Shown here piece by piece: positions 1 through 13,300 of a stretch of 64,000 bases of DNA (the first letter of the stretch is position 1; the number at the start of each line of letters is the position of its first letter). The translations under genes were made by a program, and so were the position numbers. The DNA comes from Haematobia irritans (lineage: Eukaryota; Arthropoda; Insecta; Diptera; Muscidae). Location of the stretch: the NCBI RefSeq assembly GCF_050003625.1, contig NC_134398.1, positions 27,249,211 to 27,313,210 on the forward strand, written 5' to 3'. Below the pieces are notes generated by a model. It worked only from the letters and a program-made list of their open reading frames with translations. It ran no database searches and was not told the origin of the DNA.

Positions 1-450
1 AGAATATTTTGTAAAAATTTCATTTCTATAGAAAATTTTGTCAAAATAATATTTCTTTGGAAAATTTTGTCAAAATTTTTTGTCTATAGAACATTTCTCC
101 ACAATTCTATTTCTATAGAAAAATTTCTGTTTTGATTTATAGAAAATTTTCTCAAAATTTTATTTCTATAAAAAATGTTTGCAAAATTTTATTTCTATAG
201 AAAATTTTTGCAAAATTTTATATCTATAGAAAATTTTGTCAACATTTTATTTCTATAGAAAATTGTTGCAACATTTTATGTCTACAGAAAATTTTATCAA
301 CATTTTATTTCTATAGAAATTTTTGTCAACAGTTTATTTCTATAGAGAATATCGTCAAAATTTTTTTTCTTTAGAAAATTTTATCAACATTTTATTTCTA
401 TAGAAAATTTTTGCAAAATTTTATTTCTATAGAAAACATTTTTTTACATC
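1..450 (+). repeat. 29-bp AT-rich satellite array, reverse orientation
   Basis: Degenerate tandem copies of a 29-bp unit, read on this strand as TTTTGTCAAAATTTTA followed by TTTCTATAGAAAA. Each unit has the 10-bp palindrome TTCTATAGAA and AAAATTTT blocks. The array runs off the left edge of the window. Its orientation matches only the 43.5-48.5 kb arrays; all others are inverted relative to it. It ends in the hairpin module at 451-556. Confidence 0.95.
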
Positions 451-556
451 TTAGTTCAAGAGGAATATTTGCACAAAAACCGCCAAAATATCAAGAATTC
501 TACCGATCTACTAAACAGTAAAAAATCTACCATTTTTGGTAGAATTCTGGCAACCG
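451..556 (+). repeat. Satellite-array terminal module with hairpin
   Basis: About 100 bp of non-satellite DNA directly after the array, matched closely at 48526-48635, where another same-orientation array ends. An 11-bp perfect inverted pair (AGAATTCTACC at 494-504, GGTAGAATTCT at 538-548) encloses the shorter CTACC/GGTAG pair. The shared end suggests that array plus module once moved or were copied as one unit. The class is unknown; an end hairpin is compatible with Helitron-like elements but does not prove it. Confidence 0.6.
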
Positions 557-1172
557 TGATCACAACTACCGACGACTTTGTGAAATTACGATGACATTCG
601 CTGTGTTAGTAGGTCTTACGATGGATTCTTGCTTGTTTTTGTAATCATAAACAGTCCTTACAAACGGATCCAAAGAAACATTGCTTTTACTACTATGGCA
701 CTGTGGATGTTTTTAGTTCCTTTTTTGATAAAAAAAAATAATGCAAGCTCATGGAGTGCAATAGCCATTAGGATGGTTGTCATGGCAATAACATTCAAGC
801 TTTTAATAACACCAAAAAATATTACAAACTCCACGAAACTACAAAATTTGCTATATGTCAAAGGTAGAATATGATCATTATCAAACATTTAGTTGGCAAT
901 TCAAATACCCTGCAATAGTCCAGTATTGTGTGGAGGATACAAGTTCCGCCTAGAGATATGCAACGAAAATTGTCTATAGTAAATAAACCGGTCGATGTTG
1001 CTGCTGTGCCATTTTTTCAGCAAATTTGCCAAATTTTTAGGTTAGATTTTTGGTGATGCTATCATAGTTCGTGTTTGTGCCACTTTTTAATTAATTCGAT
1101 GAAAATAAAAATCGGTTATGTTAGGTAGTGCCATGGCGTTTGTGCTCCTTTTTGTCAAGTTGTTCCACTTTT
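557..1172. other. Intergenic DNA, no gene recognised
   Basis: Open frames of about 80 codons occur on both strands near 629-888 but have no recognisable domain and overlap each other. From about 1000 to 1170 the DNA has scattered GTGCCA/TTTTT motifs resembling the GTGGCAC-rich repeats at 2885-3000, 21405-21480, 57245-57310 and 63820-64000. Confidence 0.4.
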
Positions 1173-1515
1173 TATACCCCCCACCATACGATGATGGGTA
1201 CATTAACTTTGTCATTCTATTTATAAGACATCGAAATATTAGTCTCAGGCCCCATAAAGTATACATATTTTGGATCGTGATGATATTCTGAGTCGATCTA
1301 GTGATGTCTGTCCGTCCGTACGTCTGCTGAAATCACGCTAACTAATTGAGCGAAACAAACTATCGACTTGAAATTTGGCACAAGTAGTTGTTATTAATGT
1401 AGGTTGAATGGTATTGCAAATGGGTCATATCGGTTCGCTTTATAGCCCCCATATAAACCAACCCCCATATTTAGCTTGCTGATCCTCTTGGAGGAGCTAA
1501 CTTCTATGCTAAGCA
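1173..1515 (-). repeat. Family A dispersed repeat, 3' end fragment
   Basis: Starts on this strand with TATACCCCCCACCAT, the reverse complement of the 3' terminus seen at 25140-25160. It continues through the conserved core (CCCATAAAGTATA, GAGTCGATCTAG, GTCCGTCCGT) into a TATAGCCCCCATATAAAC stretch. It is a truncated minus-strand copy of the family whose long copy lies at 22677-25160. Confidence 0.8.
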
Positions 1516-1656
1516 AAATTCGCATTCGTATTTTAAAGGCATACAGCCTTTGACATCATGACAATATTCCGGTTTTGAAATGCAGAGTTTATTAAATCTC
1601 ATTAGGATTACGGAGATCGATGCATTAAAATAAATACAATTCAATATATATATATA

Positions 1657-2558
<902 letters not shown>

Positions 2559-2640
<82 letters not shown>

Positions 2641-2658
2641 ATATATATATATATATAT
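2559..2658. repeat. (AT)n microsatellite running into the gap
   Basis: Imperfect (TA)n of about 100 bp with ACATA, AAATA and ATAATA interruptions, ending at the assembly gap. Its true length is unknown. Confidence 0.95.
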
Positions 2659-2758
2659 NNNNNNNNNNNNNNNNNNNNNNNNNNNNNNNNNNNNNNNNNN
2701 NNNNNNNNNNNNNNNNNNNNNNNNNNNNNNNNNNNNNNNNNNNNNNNNNNNNNNNNNN
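2659..2758. other. Assembly gap (100 N)
   Basis: Exactly 100 Ns, the usual placeholder for a gap of unknown size. The first bases after it (CATTAAAATACATACAATTC) repeat those at 1623-1642 just left of the first Tc1-like element. The two sides may therefore be the same locus from two haplotypes, or a real duplication. Confidence 0.98.
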
Positions 2759-2884
2759 CATTAAAATACATACAATTCAGTTTATATATGTTAATATTTT
2801 TCCCATTTATATTATGGTGTTTTGAATAGGACGCCTGAAAATATGCAACGATTTTTTTTTTTTTTCATATAAAGCCGTTGTTCT

Positions 2885-3005
2885 TCTGTAGTGGCAAATT
2901 TACCACTTTTTTTCAAGCAATGATATTTTTGTGCCACTTCTAAATACCATCATTTTTACATTCTTGTGCCATCTTTTTTTTGTCACGTTGTGTCACTTAT
3001 TAAAT
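2885..3005 (-). repeat. GTGGCAC-rich dispersed repeat
   Basis: Read on the minus strand, it has repeated GTGGCACAA / GTGGTAAATTTGCCAC motifs separated by T- and A-rich spacers. The same signature occurs at about 1000-1170, 21405-21480, 57245-57310 and 63820-64000. No coding capacity is visible and the family is not recognised. Confidence 0.5.
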
Positions 3006-3057
3006 AAATCCCTTTATACTGTAATATTTTTTGTAGTGTTCGTTACCCAATCACGAT

Positions 3058-6000
3058 TTTATTTCTATAGAAAAATTTGCTGTAAAACAAAAACTTTGGC
3101 AAAATGTGATAAAAATAAAATTTTGAGAAAATTTTCTATAGAAATAAAATTTTGAGAAAATTCTTTACAGAAAAAACTATGATAAAATTTGATAAAAATA
3201 AAATATTGAGAAAATTTTCTATAGAAATAAAATTTTTAAAATTTTGAAATTTTGGAAACAAAATGTTGACACAATATTCTATAGAAAAAATTTTGACAAA
3301 ATTTTCTACAGAAATAAAATTTTGACAAAAATTTCTATAGAAATAAAATGTTGACAAAATTTTCAGAGAAAAAAATTTCTATAGAAATAAAATTTTGACA
3401 AATTTTTCTATAGAAATAAAATTTTGACAAATTTTTCTATAGAAATAAAATCTTGACAAAATAAAATAACATTTTGACAAAATTTTCTATAGAAATGAAA
3501 TTTTGACAACATTTTCTATAGAAATAAAATTTTGACAAAATTTTCTATGGAAATAAAATTTTGAAAAAAATTTCTTAAAAATAAAACTTTGACAAAACTT
3601 TTTATAGAAACAAATTGTTGACACAATTTTCTATAGAAATAAAATTTTAACAAAACTTTCTACTTAAGTAAAATTTTGACGAAATTTTCTTGGAAATAAA
3701 ATGTTGTCAAAATTTTCTATAAAATACATTTTGACACAATTTTCTATAGAAATAAGATTTTGACAAAATTTTCTATAGAAAAAAAAATTGACAAAATTTT
3801 CAATAGAAATAAAATTTTGGTAAAATTTTCTGTAGAAATAAAACTTTGGTAAAATTTTCTGTAGAAATAAAATTTTCAGAAAATTTTCTATAGTAATTAA
3901 ATTTTGACAAAATTTACTAAAGAAATAAAATTTTGACAAAATTTTCTAGAGAAATAAAATTTTGACACAATTTTCTATAGAAATAAAATATTGGTAAAAT
4001 TTTCTGTAGAAATAAAATTGTCAGAAAAATTTCTATAGTAACTAAAATTTTGACAAAATTTACTAATTAAATAAAATTTTGACAAAATTTTCTAGAGAAA
4101 TACAATTTTGACAAAATTTTCTATAGAAATAACATTTTGACAAACTTTTCTTAGAAAAAAAATTTTGACAAAATTTTCTAAACAAATACAATTTTGACAC
4201 AATTTTCTATAGAAATAAAATTTTGACAAAATTTTCTATTGAAATAAAATTTTGACAAAATTTTCTTAGAATTAAAAATTTGACAAAATGTTCTATAGAA
4301 ATAAAATTTTGACAAATTTTTTTATAGAAATAAAATTTTGACAAAATTTTCTATAGAAATAAAATTTTGACAAATTTTTTTATAGAAATAAAATTTTGAC
4401 AAAATTTTCTGTAGAAATAAAATGTTTCGAAAATTTTCCCTATGAATAAAATTTTGACAAAATTTTCTAGAGAAATCCAATTTTGCCACAATTTTCTATA
4501 GAAAAAAATACATTTTGACAAAATTTTCTAGAGAAATACAATTTTGTCACAATTTTCTATAGAAAAAATAACATTTTGACAAAATTTTCTATAGAAATAA
4601 CATTTTGACAAAATTTTCTATTGAAATAAAATTTTGACAAAAAATTTTCTGTAGAAATAAAATTTTCAGAAAAATTTCTATAGTAATTAAATTTTGACAA
4701 AATTTACTAAGAAATAAAATTTTGACAAAATTTTCTAGAGAAATAAAATTTTGACAAAATTTTCTATCGAAATAAATTTTGACAAAATTTTCTATAGAAA
4801 AAATAACATTTTGACAAAATTTTCTATCGAAATAGCATTTTGACAAAATTTTCTTAGAAACAAAATTTTGACAAAATTTTCTAGAGAAATACAATTTTGA
4901 CACAATTTTCTATAGAAATAACAGTTTGACAAAATTTTCTATTGAAACAAAATTTTGACAAATAATTTTCTGTAGAAATAAAATTTTCAGAAAAATTTCT
5001 ATAGTAATTAAATTTTGACAAAATTTACTAAGAAATAAAATTTTGACAAAATTTTCTAGAGAAATAAAATTTTGACAAAATTTTCTATCGAAATAAATTT
5101 TGACAAAATTTTCTATAGAACAAAAAATTTGACAAAATTTTCTATAGAAATAAAATTTTGGTAAAATTTTCTGTAGAAATAAAATTTTGACAAAATTTCC
5201 TAGAGAAATACAATTTTGACCCAATTTTCTATTTAAATAACATTTTGACAAAATTTTCTATAGAAATAAAATTTTGGTAAAATTTTCTGTGGAAATAAAA
5301 TATTCAAAAAAAATTCTATAGTAATTAAATTTTGACAAAATTTACTAAAGAAATAAAATTTTGACAAAATTTTCTAGAGAAATAAAATATCGACACAATT
5401 TTCTATAGAAATAAAATTTTGGTAAAATTTTCAGAAAAATTTCTATAGTAATTAAATTTTGACAAAATTTACTAAGAAAATAAAATGTTGACAAAATTTT
5501 CCAGAGAAATAAAGTGTTGACACAATTTTCTATAGAAATAAAATTTTGGTAAAATTTTCTGTAGAAATAAAATTTTCAGAAAAATTTCTATAGTAATTAA
5601 ATTTTGACAAAATTTACTAAAGAAATAAAATTTTAACAAAATTTTCTAGAGAAATACAATTTTGACACAATTTTCTATAGAAATAACATTTTGACAAAAT
5701 TTTCATAGAAAATAAAATTTTGACAAAATTTTCTAGAAAAATACAATTTTGACACAATTTTCTATAGAAATAACATTTTGACAAAATTTTGTATAGAAAT
5801 AACATTTTCACAAAATTTTGTATTGAAATAAATTTTGACAAAATTTTCTTAGAATTAAAATTTTGACAACATTTTCTATAGAAATAAAATTTTGACAACA
5901 TTTTCTATAGAAATAAAATTTTGACAAATTTTTTTATAGAAATAAATTTTTGACAAAATTTTCTGTAGAAATAAAATGTTGGGAAAATTTTCTCTATGAA

Positions 6001-6540
6001 TAAAATTTTGACTAAATTTTTTATAGAAATAAAATGTTGACAAAATTTTGTATAGAAATAACATTTTTAGAAATTTTTCTATATAAATCAAATTTAGAAA
6101 AAAATTTCTATAGATATAAAATGTTGATAAAATTTTATACAGAAATAAAATTTGGATAAAATTGTCTACATAAATAAAGTTTTGATAAAATTTTCTATAC
6201 AAATAAAATTTTGACAAAATTTTCTATAGAAATAAAATGTTGACCAAAATTTTGACAAAATTTTTCTATAGAAATAAAACTTTGACAAAATTTTCTATGG
6301 AAATAAAATTTTATATAGAAATAACATTTGGAGAAAATTTCCTATAGAAATAAAATTTTGACAAAATTTTCTTATAAATAAAATTTTTTTATAGAAATAT
6401 AATTTTGACACAATTTTCTATATAAATAAAATTTTAACAAAACTTTCTACTTAAATAAAATTTTGACAAAATTTTCTTAGAAATAAAATTTTGACAACAT
6501 TTTCTATAGAAATTAAATTTTGAATAGATTTTCTTAGCAA
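3058..6540 (-). repeat. 29-bp satellite array (3.5 kb)
   Basis: Continuous, diverged 29-bp units in the minus orientation. Variant units (TCTAGAGAAATA, TATAGTAATTAAA, TGGTAAAATTTTCTGTAG) recur together about every 320 bp between 4.65 and 5.4 kb, indicating higher-order amplification. Minus-strand open frames here translate to a 29-residue low-complexity period (FCQNFISIEN...) and are not genes. Confidence 0.95.
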
Positions 6541-6883
6541 TAACACTTTTTTATTTTTTTCTGTGGTAAGCAAAAGGGCAACGTTATAATAATTCCCTTT
6601 TAAGATTTTTTTGTAGATTTTTATACCCAATCCTGTAAAGATTGAGGATTGGTCTAGGAATTTTAATAATAATCAAAGGGTCAAATTTTTCCCATAAATG
6701 AAATCGAAACTTTTTTTCAATAAATTCTATAACATTTTATTCACATACTAACTACTTATAACACTAACTTAAAAATATCAGTCATTTGTCTTTACCGAGC
6801 TTATTTATCTATGTCTACCTACAAATACTTTCACAATTTCCGGGCCTTCTCTGTTTTCCAAAAAAATAAATAAATAAAAACAT
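6541..6883 (-). other. 3' flank / 3' UTR of the lipase gene
   Basis: AT-rich DNA immediately downstream, on the minus strand, of the lipase stop codon. It contains a minus-strand AATAAA at 6736-6741, about 145 bp past the stop, a reasonable poly(A) signal. No other gene is seen. Confidence 0.5.
6736..6741 (-). promoter_or_regulatory. Candidate poly(A) signal for the lipase gene
   Basis: TTTATT on the plus strand gives AATAAA on the coding strand, about 145 nt after the lipase stop. Chosen by position and consensus only. Confidence 0.4.
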
Positions 6884-7306
6884 CTAATAAATATCACTGC
6901 TTATAGGCGATGCCACAAGACTTTCTGTCTCCTTAACCACTCGTATTATACGCTCATTTATAAGTTGTTTAGCATCTTCGGACCATAGGAAGTCATAGTG
7001 ATTCCATTTGTCATACTCATCGCTGATGGGTTGCAATACTGCACATGGCAGGCGCTTTGCCAATTTGTGCACATCCTGAGCGTCGGCCAAGTGATCTGTT
7101 ACGCCATAATAGAGGTGGACACAATTGGTAATGCTGCTGATGTCATAGGCGGGTGGTGTCGCCTGTTGGTAATGGATTTCATTGTGATGACTGCTGCCAT
7201 AATCGTATTGTTGAAATTTACCCTTGACATAGACTTGAATGAAGTGTAAAATTTGTTTGATGGAGGCACCAGCCGGTTGTGCTGCACAAACATCTGACAA
7301 GACAGA
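6884..7306 (-). other. Lipase exon 3 (C-terminal)
   Basis: Encodes residues 290-429, starting SVLSDVCAAQPAGAS. It opens after the acceptor TTTCCAG (minus strand, AG at 7308-7307) and carries catalytic Asp360 and His392. The PAGAS...HF.Q block is the usual acid-lipase motif at this point, which confirms the join to exon 2. The stop codon is at 6884-6886. Confidence 0.92.
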
Positions 7307-10300
7307 CTGGAAAGAGAGAGAGAGAGAGGAAGATAAATGTTAGGAAAAATAAACGAAAAAAGTATTAAAAATTTTGCACTTTTGTTTTTAGTTAAAAGCC
7401 TAACTAAGAGTTTGTTTTTATTATTTTTTATGATTTACTAAAAAAGTTTCTTGGCAAAAATTCAAAACACCGTAGTAGCTGTTGGCGATTACCTTAAGTA
7501 AGGAAGAACGATAAGAAAGAATGGAATAAGATGCTCTGCTAGACAGTTGTTTTATGCCCTACCCCTATTGAAAGGTATGGTTTTTAGCTAAATATTTTAT
7601 TTTGACCAAATTTGCTAAAGAAATAAATTTTTGACAAAATTTTCTATAGATATAAAATGTTAACAAAATTTTCTATAAAGGGTGATACAGTCAAAATTTG
7701 GTCAATATAAACTTGACGTATTTTTTTCAATTTTGCATTTAAAAAACCTGTACACTCCTCATTCTGAAGGTGTGTGTGTGTAGAATGTTGCTCCTATTTT
7801 GATTTTGGAATTCACTCTTCAGTTGTCAAAATGCCGTCCAAGCAAGAAGAGCAGCGTATCAAAATTTTGCTCGTGCATCGCGAAAATCCGAGCTACTCGC
7901 ACGCAAAGCTGGCAAAATCGCTAAAAGTTGCCAAATCAACCGTTACAAATGTAATTAAAGTGTTTGGGGAACGTTTGTCGACAGCCAGGAAGTCTGGATC
8001 GGGGGGAAATCGAAAACCGGAAGCCGCTGAGACGACAAAGAGAGTTGCCGGTAGTTTCAAGCGAAACACTAACCTCTCTCTCCGAGATGCCGCAAATAAG
8101 CTGGGTGTATCGTCTACAACCGTGCATCGAGCCAAAAAACGAGCCGAACTATCGACTTACAAGAAGGTAGTGACTCCAAATCGCGATGATAAACAAAATA
8201 CGACGGCCAAAGCGCGATCCCGGAGGCTGTACACGACGATGCTGACGAAGTTTGACTGCGTGGTAATGGACGAAGAAACCTACGTTAAAGCCGACTACAA
8301 GCAGCTTCCGGGACAGGAGTTTTATACGGCAAAAGGAAGGGGAAAGGTAGCAGATATTTTCAAGCACATAAAACTGTCAAAGTTCGCAAAGAAATATCTG
8401 GTTTGGCAAGCCATCTGTACCTGTGGCTTGAAAAGCAGCATTTTCATAGCTTTCGGGACTGTCAACCAAGAAATTTACGTGAAAGAGTGTTTGAATAAAC
8501 GTCTGCTGCCTTTCCTGAAGAAACACGGTTGTTTCGTACTGTTTTGGCCGGATTTGGCATCTTGCCATTACGGTAAAAAGGCCATGGAGTGGTACGCCGC
8601 CAACAACGTGCAGGTGGTTCCCAAGGACAAGAACCCTCCCAACACGCCAGAGCTTCGCCCAATTGAGAAATACTGGGCTATTGTCAAGGGGAACCTAAAG
8701 AAGACAAAAAACTGCTAAGGACGAGCAGCAGTTCAAGGCAAACTGGCTTTCTGCGACGAAGAATGTGGACAAGGTGGCTGTACAAAATCTGATGGCAGGT
8801 GTCAAGCGTGAGGCCCGGCAATTCGGATTTGGAAAAGCGAAAGCCTAACTGAATATTTTTCCTGAATTTTATACTAATTGAACTTGAAAAAGAAATTTAA
8901 TTTGATTTTTTAATAAACGATTTCACCGATTTACACGCGTTTTCCCTTGACCAAATTTTGACCGTATCACCCTTTAGAAATAAATTTTTGACAAAAGTTT
9001 CTATAGATATAAAATGTTAGCAAAATTTTCTATAGAAATAAATTTTTGACAAAATTTTCTATAGAAATACATTTTTGACACAATTTTCTATAGAAATAAA
9101 ATTTTGAGAAAAATTTCTATAGAAATTAAATTTTGACAAAATTTACTAAAGAAATAAATTTTTGACAAAAATAAAATGTTGACAAGAAATAAAATTTTGA
9201 CAAAATTTTCCAGAGAAATAAAATTTTAACAAAATTTTCCAGAGAAATATAATTTTAACAAAAATTTACTATAGAAATACAATTTTGACACAATTTTCTA
9301 TAGAAATAACATTTTGACAAAATTTTCTATAGAAATAAAATGTTGACAAAATTTTCTTAGAAATAAAATTTTGACAAAATTTTCTATAGAAAAATAATTT
9401 TGACAAAATTTTTATAGAAAAGAAATTTTTAGCAAAATGTTTTATAGAAATAAATTTTTTAACACAATTTTCTATAGAAATAAAATGTTGACAAAACTTT
9501 CTATTTAATACAATTTTGAAAAAAATTTTCTTAGAAATAAAAATTTGACAAAATTTTCTTAGAATTAAAATTTTGACAAAATTTTCTTAAAAAAAAAAAT
9601 TACAAAATTTTCAACAGATATAAAATTTTGGCAAAATTTTCTTAAGAAATAAAATTTTGACAAGATTTGTATAAAACTAAAATTTTGAGAATTTTTTCTA
9701 TAGAAATTTTAAAATTTTGATCAAATTTTGTATACAAATAAAAACAATTTGGTACCAAAGAAAATGTTCTATAGAAATAAATTTTTTAACACAATTTTCT
9801 ATAGAAATAAAAATTTTAAAAAAATTTTCTATAAAAACGAAATTTTGGCAAAATTGTCTATAGAAATGAAATTTTGACAAAAATTTCTATAGAAATAAAA
9901 TATTGCCAAAAATTTTCTATAGAAACAAAATTTTGACCAAAATTTTCTATATAAATAAAATTTTGCTAAAATTTTCTATAGAAATAAAATTTTGACAAAG
10001 TTTTCTATAAAAATAAAATTTTGACAAATTTTTCTTTGCGATAAAATATTGACAATTTTTTGTATACAAATAAAATTTTGACAAAATTTTCTATACAAAT
10101 AAAATTTTGACAAAACTTCATACAAATAAAATTTTTACAAATTTTTCTTAGCAATAAAATTTTGACAAAAATTTCTATAGAAATAAAATATTGCCAAAAA
10201 TTTTCTATAGAAATAAAATTTTGACCAAAATTTTCTATATAAATAAAATTTTGCTAAAATTTTCTATAGAAATAAAATTTTGACAAAGTTTTCTATAAAA

Positions 10301-13300
10301 ATAAAATTTTGACAAATTTTTCTTTGCGATAAAATATTGACAATTTTTTGTATACAAATAAAATTTTGACAAAATTTTCTATACAAATAAAATTTTGACA
10401 AAACTTCATACAAATAAAACTTTTACAAATTTTTCTTAGCAATAAAATTTTGACAAAAATTTCTATAGAAATAAAATATTGCCAAAAATTTTCTATAGAA
10501 ATAAAATTTTGACCAAAATTTTCTATATAAATAAAATTTTGCTAAAATTTTCTATAGAAATAAAATTTTGACAAAGTTTTCTATAAAAATAAAATTTTGA
10601 CAAATTTTTCTTTGCGATAAAATATTGACAATTTTTTGTATACAAATAAAATTTTGACAAAATTTTCTATACAAATAAAATTTTGACAAAACTTCATACA
10701 AATAAAATTTTTACAAATTTTTCTTAGCAATAAAATTTTGACAAAACTTTCTATAAAAAAAAAAAATTTGACAAATTTTTCTATAGAAATTAAATTTTTA
10801 CAAAATTTTGTATAGAAATAAAATTTTGACAAAATTTGTTTTGGGAAATAAAATTTTGACAAAATTTCCTATAGAAATAAAATTTTGGCAACATTTTGTA
10901 TAGAAATAAAATTTTTACAAAATTTTCTTAGAAATAAAATTTTGCCAAATTTTTCTTAGAAATAAAATTTTTACAAAATTTTATTAGAAATAAAATTTTG
11001 ACAAAATTTTCTATAGAAATAAAATTTTGGTAAAATTTCCATTAGTAATAAAATGTTGACAAGATTTCTATAAAACTAAAATTTTGAGAAATTTTTCTAT
11101 AGAAATTTTAAAATTTTGATCAAATTTTGTATACAAATAAAAACAATTTGGTAAAAAAATTTTTTCTATAGAAATAAATTTAACACAATTTTCTATAGAA
11201 ATAAAGTTTTTAACAAAATTTTCTATAAAAACGAAATTTTTGCAAAATTGTCTACAGAAATGAAATTTTGACAAAAATTTCTATAGAAATAAAATATTGA
11301 CAAAAATTTTCAATTGAAATAAAATTTTGACCAAAATTTTCTATATAAATAAAATTTTGCCAAAATTTTCTATAGAAATAAAATTTTGACACAAATTTTT
11401 ATAAACATAAAATTTTTACACAATCTTCTATAAAAATAAAATTTTGACAAAATTTTCTATAGAAATAAAATTTTGACAAATTTTTCTTAGCGATAAAATA
11501 TTGACAAAATTTTCTATACAAATAAAATTTTTACAAATTTTTCTTAGCAATAAAATTTTGACAAAACTTTCTATACAAATAAATTTTGACAAAATTTTCT
11601 ATAGAAATTAAATTTTTACAAAATTTTGTAGAGAAATATAATTTTGACAAAATTTGTTTTGGGAAATAAAATGTTGACAAAATTTCCTATAGAAATAAAA
11701 TTTTGACAAAATTTTCTATAGAAATTAAATTTTTACAAATTTGTTTTGGGAAATAAAATTTTGACAACATTTTCTATAGAAATTAAATTTGACAAAAAGT
11801 TCTCTGGAAATAAAATTTTCACAAAAATTTCTGTAGAAATAAACTTTTGACAAAATTTTCTATAGAAATAAATTTTGACAAAAATTTCTATAGAAATGAA
11901 ATTTTGACAAAATTTCCTATGGAAATAAAATTTTGACAAACTTTTCCATAGAAATAAAATATTGACAAAAATTTTATATAGAAATAAAATTTTGACCAAA
12001 ATTTTCTATAGAAATAAAATTTCGGCAAAATGTTCTATAGAAATAAAATTTTGACACAAATTTTTATAAACATAAAATGTTTACACAATCTTCTATAAAA
12101 ATAAAATTTTGAAAAAATTGTCTATAGAAATAAAATTTTTACAAAATTTTCTACAGAAAAAAAATTTTAGCAAAATGTTCTATAGAAATAAATTTTTTTA
12201 ACACAATTTTCCATAGAAATAAATTTTTGACAAAATTTTCTATAGAAATAAAATTTGGGCAAAATTTTCTATAGAAATAAAATTTTGACATTGTTTTTTT
12301 TTTTATATTGTTCCCCTAAAATACCTACCGGACTTCACCCACTCACCTGTTTGATATTACTCATACCCGGGCCACCAAAGAAAGCAAATGCTTCACGACA
12401 CACATTCTGCAAATACGATCCTTCACCACACACCCAATTGCAGAGTGTACGATAGAATGGCCAATAATGTGAACGTAAGACACCATTATGACCCAAAAAA
12501 TTCACTGCCATTTCGCCCAAATTCAAAGCGAAATTACTGGCCCATTGAACCAAAGGCAATTTCATATTCTCCATATAGGCAACAGGGGCCAAGAGATGCG
12601 ATGATCTTACTTTATCTCTATATTCCGGTCGAGAGGCTAACAATACCAATAGGCATGTGGTACCCTGTGAATAGCCAACATAATGGACGGCTGTATTATT
12701 TGTCTTCACAAGCATATAATCGAATATGGCAGCCAAATCATAATAACCAATTTCATGAAAAGAAAAATTCCAAAAATCATCTGTCCATGTATCATAGTGG
12801 GTGTGATGTTGTGAATAGGAATTCCCACGTTGATTGCCCAGCCAAACATCAAAGCCGGCATCGGCCAATTGATAAGCCAAAGCAATTTCACGATCTGGCA
12901 ATACCCAACCTTCGGAGCTTAGACCAAAACCATGTTGTAATAGAATAACCGGTTTAGGGCGATGCTGAGTAAAGGCGGTGTGGTGAATTTGTTGAGATGG
13001 TGTATAGGTGGGTAAATTGTGTGCAGTGTGTGTGTTGGCCGTAGGTGAATGGGGAATACGATGAACCGTTAGTATATAACCATCATCAGTTTTAATGCGA
13101 TGCCTTTCCAAAGGATATTCACGTTCTAGAATATAATGCTCCTGGAAAGGAAACAAAAGAAAAAGAATTTATTTTTATTTTAATTTATTTCGTTATTGTT
13201 GCTTTCTTCTTAAATCTATTTGACAAACATTCACAGAAAAAAATTTCACCAAAATATTTCCAATTAAAATTTATAATTGAATTTTCAAAAATATTAAATT

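Larger units (their letters stand above)
7307..12346 (-). other. Lipase intron 2, repeat-filled (5,040 bp)
   Basis: Donor CAG|GTGAGT at 12347/12346 and acceptor CAG at 7307-7309. About two thirds of the intron is the 29-bp satellite and another quarter is one mariner-type element. Only about 280 bp next to the acceptor looks like ordinary intron. Confidence 0.88.

Noticed and set aside
629..888. Opposing ~80-codon frames near the left end
   Set aside because: They overlap on opposite strands, have no recognised domain, and lie in repeat-rich DNA.
3664..6217. Many 60-113-codon frames with FCQNFISIENFVKILFL-like sequence on the minus strand (also elsewhere in all satellite arrays)
   Set aside because: They are translations of the 29-bp satellite. 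Because 29 is not a multiple of three, the peptide repeats every 29 residues, and a consensus TAG occurs once per 87 nt. Long frames appear only where that TAG has mutated.
3058..6540. CRISPR-like array of ~29-bp repeats
   Set aside because: Repeats are directly contiguous with no unique spacers, diverged, and in a eukaryotic setting.
12388..12948. 186-codon plus-strand frame inside the lipase
   Set aside because: Antisense shadow of lipase exon 2. The minus-strand reading has all family motifs and splice sites.
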